From Marisediminicola antarctica (GTDB lineage: Bacteria > Actinomycetota > Actinomycetes > Actinomycetales > Microbacteriaceae), in assembly GCF_009930795.1 (NCBI RefSeq), contig NZ_CP017146.1:2356001-2420000 (forward strand): DNA of 64,000 nt. The letters are read 5' to 3'. Below the pieces are notes generated by a model. It saw only the letters and a program-made list of their open reading frames with translations. It had not been told where the DNA came from and ran no database searches. The position numbers and the translations under genes are program-made. Shown one piece after another: positions 44,512 to 54,222 of this stretch (position 1 is its first letter; the number at the start of each line of letters is the position of its first letter).

Positions 44512-46136
44512 TGCCGCCGAAGACCAAGGTCGCCCCGACCCCCTCGACCATGAAGGAGCTGAAAGACACCCTCTGGAAGGCCGCCGACAAGCTCCGCGGA
44601 TCGATGGATGCCTCCCAGTACAAAGACGTGATCCTCGGGCTCGTGTTCCTGAAGTACGTGTCGGATGCCTTCGAGGAGCGCCGCGACCGCATCCGCACCG
44701 ACCTTGTTGCCGACGGACTCGATGACGACCAGGTGGCGCAGCTCATCGACGACGTCGACGAGTACACCGGATCGGGCGTCTTCTGGGTACCGGAACCCGC
44801 AAGGTGGACCTACCTCGCCGAGAACGCGAAGGGACTGCCCGCGATAGGTGCGGAGCCGCCGAAGCAGATCGGCCAGCTGATTGATGAGGCTATGGGTGCC
44901 GTGATGGACGCCAACCCCGGTCTCGCCGCCACCCTGCCGAAGATCTACAACCGCGACAACATCGACCAGCGCAGGCTCGGCGAGCTGATGGACCTCTTCA
45001 ACTCCGCCCGGTTCACCGGACAGGGTGCCGCCCGAGCCCGCGACCTGCTGGGGGAGGTGTACGAGTACTTCCTCGAGAAGTTCGCGGCAGCGGAAGGCAA
45101 GCGCGGAGGCGAGTTCTACACTCCGGCAGGAGTCGTGCGGGTATTGGTCGAGATGCTGCAGCCCACCCACGGCCGCGTCTACGACCCGTGTTGCGGGTCG
45201 GGCGGCATGTTCGTGCAGGCCGAGAAGTTCCTAGAGCACCACAACCGCGAGGGCAGCGACATCTCCGTGTACGGGCAGGAGCTTAACGAGCGCACCTGGC
45301 GCATGGCGAAGATGAACCTCGCCATCCACGGGCTGGGCAGCAACCTCGGCGGAGTATGGGGCGACACCTTCGCCCGCGATCTGCACCCCGAGCTGCAAGC
45401 GGACTACGTGATGGCCAACCCGCCCTTTAATATCAAGGACTGGGCGCGCAACGAAGCCGACGCCCGCTGGCGGTACGGGATACCGCCCACCGGCAACGCG
45501 AACTACGCGTGGATCCAGCACATCCTCTCCAAGCTCGCCCCTGGTGGTCAGGCCGGAGTCGTCATGTCGAACGGCTCGATGTCGTCGAACTCCGGCGGCG
45601 AAGGACAGATCCGCGCTGAGATCGTCGAAGCAGACCTAGTCTCGTGCATGGTCGCCCTGCCGACACAGTTGTTCCGCTCGACAGGCATCCCGGTGTGCGT
45701 GTGGTTCTTTGCGAAGGACAAGACCGCGGGCGAGGCTGGCACGGTCGACCGCACCGGTCAGGTGCTGTTCATCGACGCTCGTAACCTCGGCTTCATGATC
45801 GACCGGGCCGAGCGTGCTCTGACTGACGAGGACATCGCCCGTATCGCGAACACCTTCCACGCATGGCGGGGGACTCCGTCGGTGAATCCGGATGCTGTGA
45901 TCCCCGCATACGAGGATGTCGCCGGTTTCGCATACTCCGCCACCCTGGCCGAGATCAAGGCGGCGGACTACACGCTCACCCCCGGTCGCTATGTGGGGGC
46001 CGCGGATGTCGAGGACGACGGCGAGCCCATCGAGAAGAAGCTCAGGCGGCTCACCGAGGAGCTCTTCGCCCAGTTCGGCGAGTCAGAGCGCCTCGCGCGG
46101 ATCGTACGTCAACAATTGGGGCGGGTCGATGTCTGA
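44511..46136 (+). CDS. hsdM: Type I restriction-modification methyltransferase subunit HsdM
   Basis: A 541-residue N6-adenine methyltransferase subunit. The N-terminal helical HsdM domain is followed by the SAM motif VYDPCCGSGGMF (near residue 225) and catalytic motif IV NPPF (ANPPFNIKDW, near 303). Two copies with one HsdS methylate both strands of a bipartite site; with HsdR they form the restriction enzyme. The ATG at 44511 overlaps the stop of the preceding gene by one base and its own end overlaps hsdS by 8 bp, so all subunits are translationally coupled. Confidence 0.95.
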   Translation: MPPKTKVAPTPSTMKELKDTLWKAADKLRGSMDASQYKDVILGLVFLKYVSDAFEERRDRIRTDLVADGLDDDQVAQLIDDVDEYTGSGVFWVPEPARWTYLAENAKGLPAIGAEPPKQIGQLIDEAMGAVMDANPGLAATLPKIYNRDNIDQRRLGELMDLFNSARFTGQGAARARDLLGEVYEYFLEKFAAAEGKRGGEFYTPAGVVRVLVEMLQPTHGRVYDPCCGSGGMFVQAEKFLEHHNREGSDISVYGQELNERTWRMAKMNLAIHGLGSNLGGVWGDTFARDLHPELQADYVMANPPFNIKDWARNEADARWRYGIPPTGNANYAWIQHILSKLAPGGQAGVVMSNGSMSSNSGGEGQIRAEIVEADLVSCMVALPTQLFRSTGIPVCVWFFAKDKTAGEAGTVDRTGQVLFIDARNLGFMIDRAERALTDEDIARIANTFHAWRGTPSVNPDAVIPAYEDVAGFAYSATLAEIKAADYTLTPGRYVGAADVEDDGEPIEKKLRRLTEELFAQFGESERLARIVRQQLGRVDV

Positions 46137-47355
46137 GTTGATTGGGACGACACTGGGCGAGCTTGCGAAGAGTGGAGTACTGGTACTGGGGGACGGATAT
46201 CGAACCCGGCAGGATCAGTTCTCAGCGTCGGGGTACCGCGTGCTCCGCGTGGCCGACATTGACAACGGTGCAGTTCACGCAACCGGGCCCGACTTTGTTC
46301 ACGAGGACTTCGCGAGAGCGATCGGCGCGAAGTCGGGACAAACCGGCGACGTGCTTCTGACGACAAAAGGGACAGTCGGACGAGTTGCGATTCTTCCCGA
46401 CATCGAGGACCGCATCGTTTACAGCCCTCAGCTCTGTTTCTTTCGTGTCATTCGCCGCGAATTACTCGAACCACGATTCTTGGCCTATTGGTTCAAGAGC
46501 GCCGGTTTCATTCTGCAGTCGTCGCACATGCAGAGCAACACTGACATGGCGCCTTACATCAGCCTTACTGATCTCAAGTCAGTCAGGATCGACTTGCCTA
46601 CCCTGAAGCGTCAGAGGGCAATCGCGGAGGTGCTGGGCGCGCTTGACGACAAGATCGCCGCCAACGCCAAGCTGATCGACTTGCTGCTTGCGGTGGTGAA
46701 CACGGAGTTTGTGAGGCGGTTTGGCGACCGTAGTCTCGAAGTCACGGTGGGGACTTTGGCCGAAGTCGTCGACTGCCTGCACTCGAAGAAGCCCGAGCGC
46801 ATGCCGGATGGTGCCACGCTGATGCAGCTCAACAACATCCGCGATGACGGACTTGTTGACCGCACGTCGACCTACTGCGTCTCTGCCGAGGACTACGTGG
46901 AGTGGTCACGGCGTTTCGAGACGCGCGCATGGGACCTTGTCATCACGAACGTCGGGCGTGTCGGAGCGGTCGCGAGGATCCCCGACGGGTACGTAGCTGC
47001 GCTCGGTAGGAACATGACGGGCATCCGCCCCAAGGACGCCGCAGAGTCAGGTTCATTCATCAGCGCTGCGCTCCTGTCGCGTGCAGTTCGCCGCGAGATC
47101 GACCGGCGCACCGATCCTGGAAGTGTCATGAGTACGCTCAACGTCAGGAGTGTCCCGCTCCTGCGTCTGCAGGGCTCGTCTCCCTCCGAGCGCAACGCAT
47201 TTCACGAGTTCGCCTCTCCGTTCTTCGAAAGCGCCGATGCCGCCCTCTCAGAAAACGCATCTTTGGCCGCGACCCGCGACGCACTCCTCCCACAACTCGT
47301 ATCCGGGAAGGTCCGCGTCCGCGACGCGGAGCGCACGCTGAGCGAGGTGCTCTGA
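46129..47355 (+). CDS. hsdS: Type I restriction-modification specificity subunit HsdS
   Basis: A 408-residue specificity subunit with two target-recognition domains. The first ends at the conserved helix LKSVRIDLPTLKRQRAIAEV then LGALDDKIAANAKLIDLL; the second ends at the matching helix before the C-terminus (ASLAATRDALLPQLVSGKVR). The GTLxEL-like opening of each half is visible (GTTLGELAKSG, VGTLAEVVDCLHS). The ATG at 46129 lies within the end of hsdM. The two recognition domains differ from each other, as needed for a bipartite asymmetric site; the site cannot be read from sequence. Confidence 0.92.
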   Translation: MSELIGTTLGELAKSGVLVLGDGYRTRQDQFSASGYRVLRVADIDNGAVHATGPDFVHEDFARAIGAKSGQTGDVLLTTKGTVGRVAILPDIEDRIVYSPQLCFFRVIRRELLEPRFLAYWFKSAGFILQSSHMQSNTDMAPYISLTDLKSVRIDLPTLKRQRAIAEVLGALDDKIAANAKLIDLLLAVVNTEFVRRFGDRSLEVTVGTLAEVVDCLHSKKPERMPDGATLMQLNNIRDDGLVDRTSTYCVSAEDYVEWSRRFETRAWDLVITNVGRVGAVARIPDGYVAALGRNMTGIRPKDAAESGSFISAALLSRAVRREIDRRTDPGSVMSTLNVRSVPLLRLQGSSPSERNAFHEFASPFFESADAALSENASLAATRDALLPQLVSGKVRVRDAERTLSEVL

Positions 47356-50300
47356 TGGCCGGAATGTCTGAGGCGCAGTGGGAGCAGCTCACCCTCGACA
47401 CGCTCGGTGAGCTGGGCTGGCGCACGACGACGGGCGAGCAGATCGCGCCCGGTTCCGGTCAGCGTGACTCGTGGGCTGATCCGCTCATTCGTCCGCGTCT
47501 GCTGGAGGCGATGCGTCGGCTGAACCCGGCGGTGCCCGCGCAGTACCTAAAGCAGGCGCTCACCGAGATCGCCAGCCCGGCATCCGCCGACGCGATAAGT
47601 GAGAACCGGCGCATTCACGACATCCTCGTCGACGGCTATCGACTGGGCTATGTCGACGCCGATGGGCAGGAGGTCAACGCCACCATTCGCGTGCTGAGCA
47701 CGCAGCCGGAGGAGAACGACTGGCTCGCCGTCAACCAGGTCACCGTACGCGACCGAGAGCACACCCGCCGCTTCGACCTCGTGCTTTACGTCAATGGCAT
47801 GCCTCTGAGCGTCATCGAGCTCAAAAAGGCGGGCTCCGAGCGGACCAGTGCTGCTGCGGCGCACGCACAGCTGGCAACGTACCTGCGCGAGTTCCCGACG
47901 GCGTTCCGATTCTGCACATTCACCCTCGCGAGCGACGGCACCGAGGACACCCTCTACGGCACGCCGTTCACGCCGCTGAACCACTTCGCGCCGTGGAACG
48001 TCGACGACGATGGTGTTCCCGTGGTGCGGGGCCGCGTCGAAGGCGGCGACGTCGTCACCGCACTGGAAGATGCCCTGTACGGGCTCTACAACCAGGAGCG
48101 CCTGCTGCAACTTGTGCGCAGCTTCACCGCGTTCGACGACGACGCCGGCGGATTCGTTAAGCGGATCGCGAAGCCGCACCAGTACTTCGCCGTGACCAAG
48201 GCGGTCGGCAGCACCGTGCAGGCCGTCGCATCCAACGGCAAGGCCGGTGTGGTCTGGCACACCCAGGGCTCCGGCAAGTCGATGGAGATGGAGCTCTACG
48301 CCAACCTCATCTCCCGGCACCCAAAGCTGCGCAATCCCACGATCGTGGTCATCACCGACCGCACCGAGCTCGACGGCCAGCTGTTCCAAGGATTCGACCG
48401 CAGCTTGCTGCTGCCGGAGAAGCCGAAGCAGGTGCGCCGGCGCAGCGAGCTCCGCGATGAGCTCAGCAACCGCGCCACGGGTGGCATCTACTTCAGCACG
48501 CTTCAGAAGTTTGGCCTCACCGACGCGGAGAAGGCATCGGGAACGGCGCATCCGCTTCTCTCCGACCGGCGCAACATCGTGGTGATCGTCGATGAGGCGC
48601 ATCGCAGTCATTACGACGACCTGGACGGGTACGCCCGGCACCTGCGCGACGCGCTGCCCCACGCGACGCTGATCGCGTTCACCGGCACGCCCGTGTCGTT
48701 CGACGAACGGAACACGCGCGAGGTGTTCGGCGAATACATCGATATCTACGACCTCACTAGGGCTGTGGATGACGGCGCGACCGTGCCCGTGTTCTTCGAG
48801 CCCCGGCTCATCAAGGTGGCGCTCGCGGGGGATCTCACCGTGGACGATATCGATGCGGCCGCAGACGAGGCCACGCTCGGACTCGACGAGACCGAACGCA
48901 CCCGGCTCGAGGCATCCGTCGCGGTTGTCAATGCGGTCTACGGAGCGCCCGAGCGCCTCGACGCCCTCGCCACCGACATCGTGACCCACTGGAACGACCG
49001 GCGGGATCTGATGCGCCCGTTCCTCGAGGTGCCCGGAAAGGCCATGATCGTCGGGGCCACCCGCGAGATCTGCGCGCGCCTCTACGACGCGATCATCACG
49101 CTCGAGCCGAGCTGGCACTTGGACGAGCTGAGCGGCGGACGCATCAAGGTGGTCTACTCGGGAACCCCGTCGGATGTGTCGCCGGTCGTGGAGCACGTGC
49201 GCCGGCCGTCGGACAACGAGGTCATCAAGAGCCGCCTGCGCGATCCCGACGACGAACTCGAACTCGTGATCGTCAAAGACATGATGCTCACCGGGTTCGA
49301 TGCCCCGCCCCTGCACACCCTCTACCTCGACCGACCGCTCAAAGGTGCCCTGTTGATGCAGACTCTTGCGCGGGTCAACCGCACCTTCCGTGGCAAGGCC
49401 GACGGGCTGCTCGTCGCGTACGCGCCGCTTGTCGACAACCTCGCCAAGGCCCTCGCCGAGTACACGGTGCGCGACCAGGCCGAGAAGCCGGTCGGGCGGG
49501 ACACCGGCGAAGCGGTTGACGTGACCAAGGAGCTCGTCGCCCGGATCCGCGTACTCCTTGAGGGCTACGACTGGAAGACCGTGCTGAACGCCGGGGGAGC
49601 AAAGGCCTACCTCAACGCCGCGACCGGTGCCACCAACTACCTTCGTGCGGTGGGACCGGCCAACGCGCCGGAACTCGGCGCAGAGACGCTCGCTGCGCAA
49701 TACCGCAAGTTCTCGAGCCAACTCGCGCGGGCGTGGGCGCTGGCCTCCGGCGGCAAGAACCTTCCCGAGCTGCGTCCCGAAATCGCGTTCTTCGAGGAGG
49801 TGCGAGTGTGGATGGCAAAGTTCGACGCGCGCGACCGCCAGGCGCGTGGCGAGCCGATCCCGGACGAGGTGCAACGCCTGCTCGTCGCGCTCATCGACTC
49901 GGCGACGGATGCGCAGGACGTGGTCGACATCTACGCGGCGGCCGGGATGTCGCGTCCGTCGCTCGCGGACCTGACGCCCGGTTTCGTTCAGACGACCCAG
50001 GACGCGCCCAACCCTCAACTGGCGGTTGAAGCTTTGCGGGCGATGCTGCTCGAGGAGTCGGCGACGGCGGCGCGGAACAACGTCGTGCGGCAGCGAGCCT
50101 TCTCCGATCGCATCGGTGAGCTAATGACCAAGTACACGAACCAGCAGTTGACCTCCGCCGAGGTGATAGCGCAGCTCGTCGAGCTCGCCAAGGAGATCGC
50201 TGCCGAGGCATCCCGGGGGTCGTCGTTCACCCCACCGTTGAACACCGACGAGCTCGCGTTCTACGACGCGGTCACTCAGAACGAGTCGGCCGTCAAGGTG

Positions 50301-50537
50301 CAGGGGGAGAGCATCCTCGCTCAGATCGCCCGGGATCTCGTCGATGTTATGCGGCGCGATGTGCGGACCGACTGGACCGTGCGCGACGACGTGAGGGCCA
50401 AGCTGCGGGCCTCGATCAAGCGCCTGCTCGTGAAGAACGGCTATCCGCCGGACAAGCAGCCCGACGCCATCCGGCTCGTGATGGAGCAGATGGAGACGAT
50501 GGCGCCGCGGTATGCGGATGATCGGAGCGCCGCCTAG
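47355..50537 (+). CDS. hsdR: Type I restriction endonuclease subunit HsdR
   Basis: A 1060-residue motor/nuclease subunit. The N-terminal nuclease core has the Glu-x-Lys pair in SVIELKKAG (near residue 155). The helicase motor has Walker A HTQGSGKSMEM (near 305), DEAH box IVDEAHRS (near 413) and motif VI-like QTLARVNRTF. The C-terminal helical domain docks onto the methylase; parts of it are duplicated as remnants at 6626-6880 and 16081-16278. ATG 47355 overlaps the hsdS stop (TGATG). The operon looks complete and intact. The gene overlaps the convergent lipoprotein gene by 4 bp. Confidence 0.95.
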   Translation: MAGMSEAQWEQLTLDTLGELGWRTTTGEQIAPGSGQRDSWADPLIRPRLLEAMRRLNPAVPAQYLKQALTEIASPASADAISENRRIHDILVDGYRLGYVDADGQEVNATIRVLSTQPEENDWLAVNQVTVRDREHTRRFDLVLYVNGMPLSVIELKKAGSERTSAAAAHAQLATYLREFPTAFRFCTFTLASDGTEDTLYGTPFTPLNHFAPWNVDDDGVPVVRGRVEGGDVVTALEDALYGLYNQERLLQLVRSFTAFDDDAGGFVKRIAKPHQYFAVTKAVGSTVQAVASNGKAGVVWHTQGSGKSMEMELYANLISRHPKLRNPTIVVITDRTELDGQLFQGFDRSLLLPEKPKQVRRRSELRDELSNRATGGIYFSTLQKFGLTDAEKASGTAHPLLSDRRNIVVIVDEAHRSHYDDLDGYARHLRDALPHATLIAFTGTPVSFDERNTREVFGEYIDIYDLTRAVDDGATVPVFFEPRLIKVALAGDLTVDDIDAAADEATLGLDETERTRLEASVAVVNAVYGAPERLDALATDIVTHWNDRRDLMRPFLEVPGKAMIVGATREICARLYDAIITLEPSWHLDELSGGRIKVVYSGTPSDVSPVVEHVRRPSDNEVIKSRLRDPDDELELVIVKDMMLTGFDAPPLHTLYLDRPLKGALLMQTLARVNRTFRGKADGLLVAYAPLVDNLAKALAEYTVRDQAEKPVGRDTGEAVDVTKELVARIRVLLEGYDWKTVLNAGGAKAYLNAATGATNYLRAVGPANAPELGAETLAAQYRKFSSQLARAWALASGGKNLPELRPEIAFFEEVRVWMAKFDARDRQARGEPIPDEVQRLLVALIDSATDAQDVVDIYAAAGMSRPSLADLTPGFVQTTQDAPNPQLAVEALRAMLLEESATAARNNVVRQRAFSDRIGELMTKYTNQQLTSAEVIAQLVELAKEIAAEASRGSSFTPPLNTDELAFYDAVTQNESAVKVQGESILAQIARDLVDVMRRDVRTDWTVRDDVRAKLRASIKRLLVKNGYPPDKQPDAIRLVMEQMETMAPRYADDRSAA

Positions 50538-50962
50538 AAGGCGGACAACCAGATCTCCATAGTGCTCGACCATTCCGGGCAGTAAGCGCCAGGGGCCATT
50601 GCGAACACCGCAAGCTCGTAGTCCTGAGCGAATCCCTGGACCATGTTCGCGGCATGGATCTCATCGAGCGTCGCGCCGGAATCAAGATCCTCGCATGCTC
50701 GCCTTCCCAAGCCGATCAAAACGTGATCCGAGACCCGTTCCGTGTCTGGGTTGAACGCGCGAACGAAGGCCAAAAGCATATTGTCTGCTTCCTCCGGCGT
50801 CAGCGTCACCTCTGATTCCGTTTGCGTCGGCGTCGGCTCTGAATCCGCTGGCGTCAGCGTGAGTGATAGTTCTGCGTTCGGTAGTCCCATGCACCCTGAC
50901 ATCGAGGTTATGAAGAGCGCCGCGAGCAGCAGAGCGCCCATAGGCCGAGGGAATTTGTGCAT
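50534..50962 (-). CDS. Small lipoprotein, DUF732-like
   Basis: A 142-residue exported lipoprotein: MHKFPRPMGALLLAALFITS then the lipobox MSGC. After a Thr/Pro/Glu-rich linker the C-terminal part has the pattern GRRACEDLDSG ... AVFAMAPGAYCPEW, resembling actinobacterial DUF732 domains with two conserved cysteines that probably form a disulfide. The gene converges on hsdR and overlaps its last 4 bp. Function unknown; a cell-surface location is expected. Confidence 0.75.
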   Translation of the reverse strand: MHKFPRPMGALLLAALFITSMSGCMGLPNAELSLTLTPADSEPTPTQTESEVTLTPEEADNMLLAFVRAFNPDTERVSDHVLIGLGRRACEDLDSGATLDEIHAANMVQGFAQDYELAVFAMAPGAYCPEWSSTMEIWLSAF

Positions 50963-51065
50963 GCGTCACATATATCACGGGTGTGCTGTCCGTCGCTGGC
51001 GCACATTCGGGTAGATCGTTTCGAGCCCATCTGACATTTCTTGAAACTGGGCGTCAGCTGTACGT

Positions 51066-51310
51066 ATGTTGGGAAAACGGATCGTCTCATTCTTGCCTAG
51101 CCGCGGATTATCCGACGCGCTCTCTCACGTGGCCCTCCAACACTCCTGGCAGCAAATCGAAGAGATGGAGCGGGATGCGCTGGCGCTATGGCTGCACACG
51201 GGCGACAGGATCGACGATTCTTACGAGACACTTACCGCACCACCCTCGCCGCGATCAAGGCGCGGCTGCAAGGCGAGCTGACTATCGTGCGGATGGGAGC
51301 GTTGCTATGA
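51066..51310 (+). pseudogene. Possible frameshifted small gene
   Basis: From the ATG at 51066 the frame gives MLGKRIVSFLPSRGLSDALS, then WQQIEEMERDALALWLHTGD and RIDDSYE, after which coding character moves to another frame (DTYRTTLAAIKARLQGELTI then VRMGALL, stop 51308-51310). The join would lie near 51225-51235. It reads as one roughly 80-residue helical protein broken by a small indel. Family not recognised. Confidence 0.4.
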
Positions 51311-51619
51311 AGGGCGTCGCGCGGAGGCCAGCTACTCGTTCGGTGAAGTGATCTTGATATTGCCGCTAGTGCGGGCGTCGACGAGGCAGTCGGCGAGACG
51401 CAACGCGTCAGTTTCGGTTGACCGGGCACGAGCCGCAAGTCACAGGCGGAGGACGGCATGTCCATGCTCAGGGCCACAGCCTCCACGCTCGGCTCGTCCT
51501 GACATTCACCCAGCGAATCGACACGTTTGGATCGCTTGCAGTGCACACAGCGACAAATGCGCAGCTGCCGCGCATGACCTCTTTCGAGATCGCCTCTCTG
51601 CGGTCCGGAAGGGTGCGAC
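51311..51619. other. Region without a supported gene
   Basis: About 310 bp of overlapping open frames with no clear start or coding bias. It is probably decayed sequence. Confidence 0.35.
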
Positions 51620-52195
51620 ATGTTCGAGGAGGCTCCTGCAGCCGATCTATGCGCGCGAGCATTCGCACTCTGGCGGACTGAGGGCGCAGCGGACGGGTCA
51701 CTCGCGTATTGGGGGGCAGATCAGGCCCTATCAGGCGGACTAAATGCACCCGGCCCCGTCCCGTGGAAGCGCGCGACGAACTGGGCTGAAGCGCTCCGTC
51801 GGCATGAGGACTTCTGGCGCACTCACGGACGAAGCCCGCGGGAGAACACGCGGAACCGCAGCGCCCTTCCGTCGTCCGAGCGGCACGCCGGGGAGTGGGC
51901 CCGGCGCCAGCGCCGTTACGAGAGCAATCTAACCCGGTATCAGGTGATCCGTCTCGACATCTCTCCGTCGTTCCGCTGGGATCCGCACGAGGAGGCGTGG
52001 CAGTCGCGACTCGACGAGTGCATCCAGCACCGTATCGCCACCGGGCGAATCCCGTACCTCAACATCGCGGATGCCGCTGAGTTCGCTTTGGCCCGCTGGC
52101 TTGGCCGGCAGATGCGCCTGCTGCAGTACGGCGCTCAACCGGCCGCCCGGGCAGAGAGGCTGAGGGCGTTTTTGTCCGATTCGCCGACCCCGTGA
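51620..52195 (+). CDS. Helicase-associated (HA)-domain protein
   Basis: A 191-residue protein. From about residue 50 it contains two degenerate helicase-associated repeats: W-A-x2-L-x2-HEDFWRTHGRSPREN ... EWARRQRRYESN, then WQSRLDECIQHRIATGRIPY ... ALARWLGRQMRLLQYG. These small three-helix modules occur in tandem in actinobacterial proteins and may bind nucleic acid. The N-terminal 45 residues look unrelated. Start ATG 51620; no strong ribosome site. Two related proteins lie at 55790 and 57658, so this region has accumulated the family. Confidence 0.6.
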   Translation: MFEEAPAADLCARAFALWRTEGAADGSLAYWGADQALSGGLNAPGPVPWKRATNWAEALRRHEDFWRTHGRSPRENTRNRSALPSSERHAGEWARRQRRYESNLTRYQVIRLDISPSFRWDPHEEAWQSRLDECIQHRIATGRIPYLNIADAAEFALARWLGRQMRLLQYGAQPAARAERLRAFLSDSPTP

Positions 52196-52268
52196 CATTG
52201 GCCGTCGGATCGGATGGCAATCGGAGGGGACGGCGCTAGCGTGGGCGGCGACAGACACGGAGTGAGTC

Positions 52269-52688
52269 ATGGGTGGACGGCGGGACGGTGATGCCGGTGA
52301 TGAGCCCGCCCGCAGGGATGACAAGCTCTGGGAGGAGCTGGTCGGTCCTTTCTACGACATCACCTCGATCTGCCGGTCGCTCGATGTCTCGCCGGAGGTC
52401 GCACGTCGGATGGTCGAGCGAGGCGAGCTCCTCGGACTGCCCCTTCGGGGCGGCGAGTTCATCTTTCCGTCGCGCCAGTTCGGTGTGCGCGTGGAGCTAC
52501 CGCCGGGCTTGCCCGAGGTGCTTACCGCGATGCGCGCCAGCTTGGATCCGTGGGGAAGCGCCCTCTGGCTGTTTCAACCGTCACCGATCGAGTTCGACGG
52601 GCTTACGGCCGTGGAGATGATGCGTGCCGGACGGTTGGAATCCGTGCTCGCCATCGCGCAGGAACTCGGCAGGTTCTGGGACAGCTGA
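52269..52688 (+). CDS. Antitoxin-like protein of the Xre/MbcA/ParS type, orphan
   Basis: A 139-residue protein. An N-terminal helix-turn-helix-like segment (YDITSICRSLDVSPEVARRM) is followed by a C-terminal part GSALWLFQPSPIEFDGLTAV then EMMRAGRLESVLAIAQE, which resembles the toxin-binding domain of Xre/MbcA/ParS antitoxins. No RES-domain or other toxin gene is adjacent, so it may be an orphan antitoxin or a regulator. The ATG at 52269 has GGAG upstream. A GC-rich hairpin follows the gene. Confidence 0.5.
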   Translation: MGGRRDGDAGDEPARRDDKLWEELVGPFYDITSICRSLDVSPEVARRMVERGELLGLPLRGGEFIFPSRQFGVRVELPPGLPEVLTAMRASLDPWGSALWLFQPSPIEFDGLTAVEMMRAGRLESVLAIAQELGRFWDS

Positions 52689-52701
52689 GAGCGCGCCAAA
52701 T

Positions 52702-52730
52702 GGGGGCGGGCGCGACCTGTGCCCGCCCCC
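52702..52730. terminator. Hairpin between convergent genes
   Basis: A perfect 10-bp stem GGGGGCGGGC / GCCCGCCCCC with a 9-base loop, placed between convergent stops at 52688 and 52744. It has no T-run, so its strength as a terminator is uncertain. Confidence 0.6.
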
Positions 52731-52743
52731 TGAGTTACGTCGG

Positions 52744-53955
52744 TTAGTGGGGAGCGGGCTGCTCGCTGCGGGCGGCAGCGGCGGCGATGGTGCGCAGGTT
52801 GGCGTCGGTCAGCACGATGGTGAGGGCCAGTTGCGCGGCGGCCAAGCCCTCGATGGTGGAAAGGGCCCCGGTCGCGTGCGTGAAATCGGTGCTCCGGTGG
52901 ATGCGGGCGTTCAGGCGCTCTAGGGAGTACCCGGCGTGACCGCGCAGTGCTTCCCATTCCGGACTGTCGTAGGGGAGGACCCGCTGGGCATGCATGCTGC
53001 CCTTCGCCTCCAACGCTGAACCCACATCGGCGTCCGGGGCGGCCGGGAAGTATCGCTTGTCCGCGTGCACGACGCCGATGGGCAACCGGGTCAGGAGCGC
53101 GGCGCCCATGACGTTCTGCGCGGCGTCAGCCGACGCGGCGCTCGGAGGATTCACGGTGGCCCCGATTGCAAGTTGGAGCTTGCGGGGCGCGCCGTGCTTC
53201 TCTGAATTCATGACCAGTGCAATGCACGCGGACCATCCCCACTTCGGGCTCGAGCTCCTGCGCACCCTCGAGCGGCCGCGACGGCTCGGTGACGCGAGAA
53301 GCTTTTCACCGATGGCGAGAGAGATTGTGCCTTCGCGAAGGTTCTGAGGCTGCTCGCGGAAGGTCATCTGGAGGAAGGCGTTGGTGAATGTGTCGAGGCG
53401 CGCCTTCATGATCATTTCCCGTTCGGGGTCATGGGCGTCCAGCGCGGCCTGCGTCTCCGTGAAGGTGAAGGTGCGGCCGCGTTTCTGCGGGAAGGGATCC
53501 ATGAGATCGAGCAACCGGTGATAGGCGTCGCCTATCCGGCTGTACCAGCATGCCGTCTCGAGGTCGGTGTTCGACTCCGGCGTCGGGAGGCACAGCAGTT
53601 CGCGGGACTCGGGCGCCAAGCGGTGTTGGATCAGGTCTGCCAGCGTCGTAATCGTGTGCGGGGAGCGTTCGCCCGCGAGCAGCACCAAGCCAACGAGGAT
53701 GACACGGTCGGAGACCGTGCTGCGCTCATGGCCGACACGCTGGTGCGGGGTGCGCCAGCTGGCGAGGAGGTCGAGCGCCCCTGTCTGTGTGACGCGGTCG
53801 TTGGCCTGAGCGACCAGGTACGGGTTGATGATCCTGCCGTTGTCGGCGAGGGTCGCGGTGGAGGTGGGAATGTGGATGAGTCGGTTGTTTGTCATGCAGA
53901 GATATGTGTGCGGCGCATTTTCGCGATTCGATGCATTTCGGTCGAGAATCGTCAT
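52744..53955 (-). CDS. Shortened DDE transposase-like protein
   Basis: A 403-residue relative of the 617-residue protein at 59965-61818. Shared features: an N-terminal helical part with RIGDAYHRLLDLMDPFPQKR (compare RIGDAVKRLIALVDEFPGRR), a VVHADKRYFP segment (compare HYIVDRAYPG) and a C-terminal LRGHAGYSLERLNARIHRST (compare YGLRNGVESANRNVKRAQFE). The first presumed catalytic Asp is not visible (ISLAIG in place of IAQDAT) and about 200 residues between the second Asp and the Glu are missing. The frame is intact, so it may be a divergent short subfamily, an inactivated copy or a domesticated protein. The ATG at 53955 has GAGGAGAG upstream. Confidence 0.65.
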   Translation of the reverse strand: MTILDRNASNRENAPHTYLCMTNNRLIHIPTSTATLADNGRIINPYLVAQANDRVTQTGALDLLASWRTPHQRVGHERSTVSDRVILVGLVLLAGERSPHTITTLADLIQHRLAPESRELLCLPTPESNTDLETACWYSRIGDAYHRLLDLMDPFPQKRGRTFTFTETQAALDAHDPEREMIMKARLDTFTNAFLQMTFREQPQNLREGTISLAIGEKLLASPSRRGRSRVRRSSSPKWGWSACIALVMNSEKHGAPRKLQLAIGATVNPPSAASADAAQNVMGAALLTRLPIGVVHADKRYFPAAPDADVGSALEAKGSMHAQRVLPYDSPEWEALRGHAGYSLERLNARIHRSTDFTHATGALSTIEGLAAAQLALTIVLTDANLRTIAAAAARSEQPAPH

Positions 53956-54222
53956 TTCGCGTCTCTCTCCTCAGGTAAAGCACTGATCAGAAGGGTACAA
54001 AAATCTTTCAAAGATTTCCGAACCTGGCAACGAACGGCTCGAGCGTCGCCGTCTGCGCCCACGCGGAGCCCTTGTTCACGGTAACTCGGAGGTCGCTGGC
54101 CATACCGCCGACTCATCGACATTCCCGTCGGCCGGCTGCGGCGGAGTGGGCAAACTCGAGTAGACCTGCACTTGTCGAGACACTCGACAGGGACCACGAG
54201 GGGGACGACGGTGGGACGTGTG

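Noticed and set aside
47547-50018. 823-codon minus-strand open frame inside hsdR
   Set aside because: Antisense shadow of an intact, motif-complete HsdR; no ribosome site or family match.
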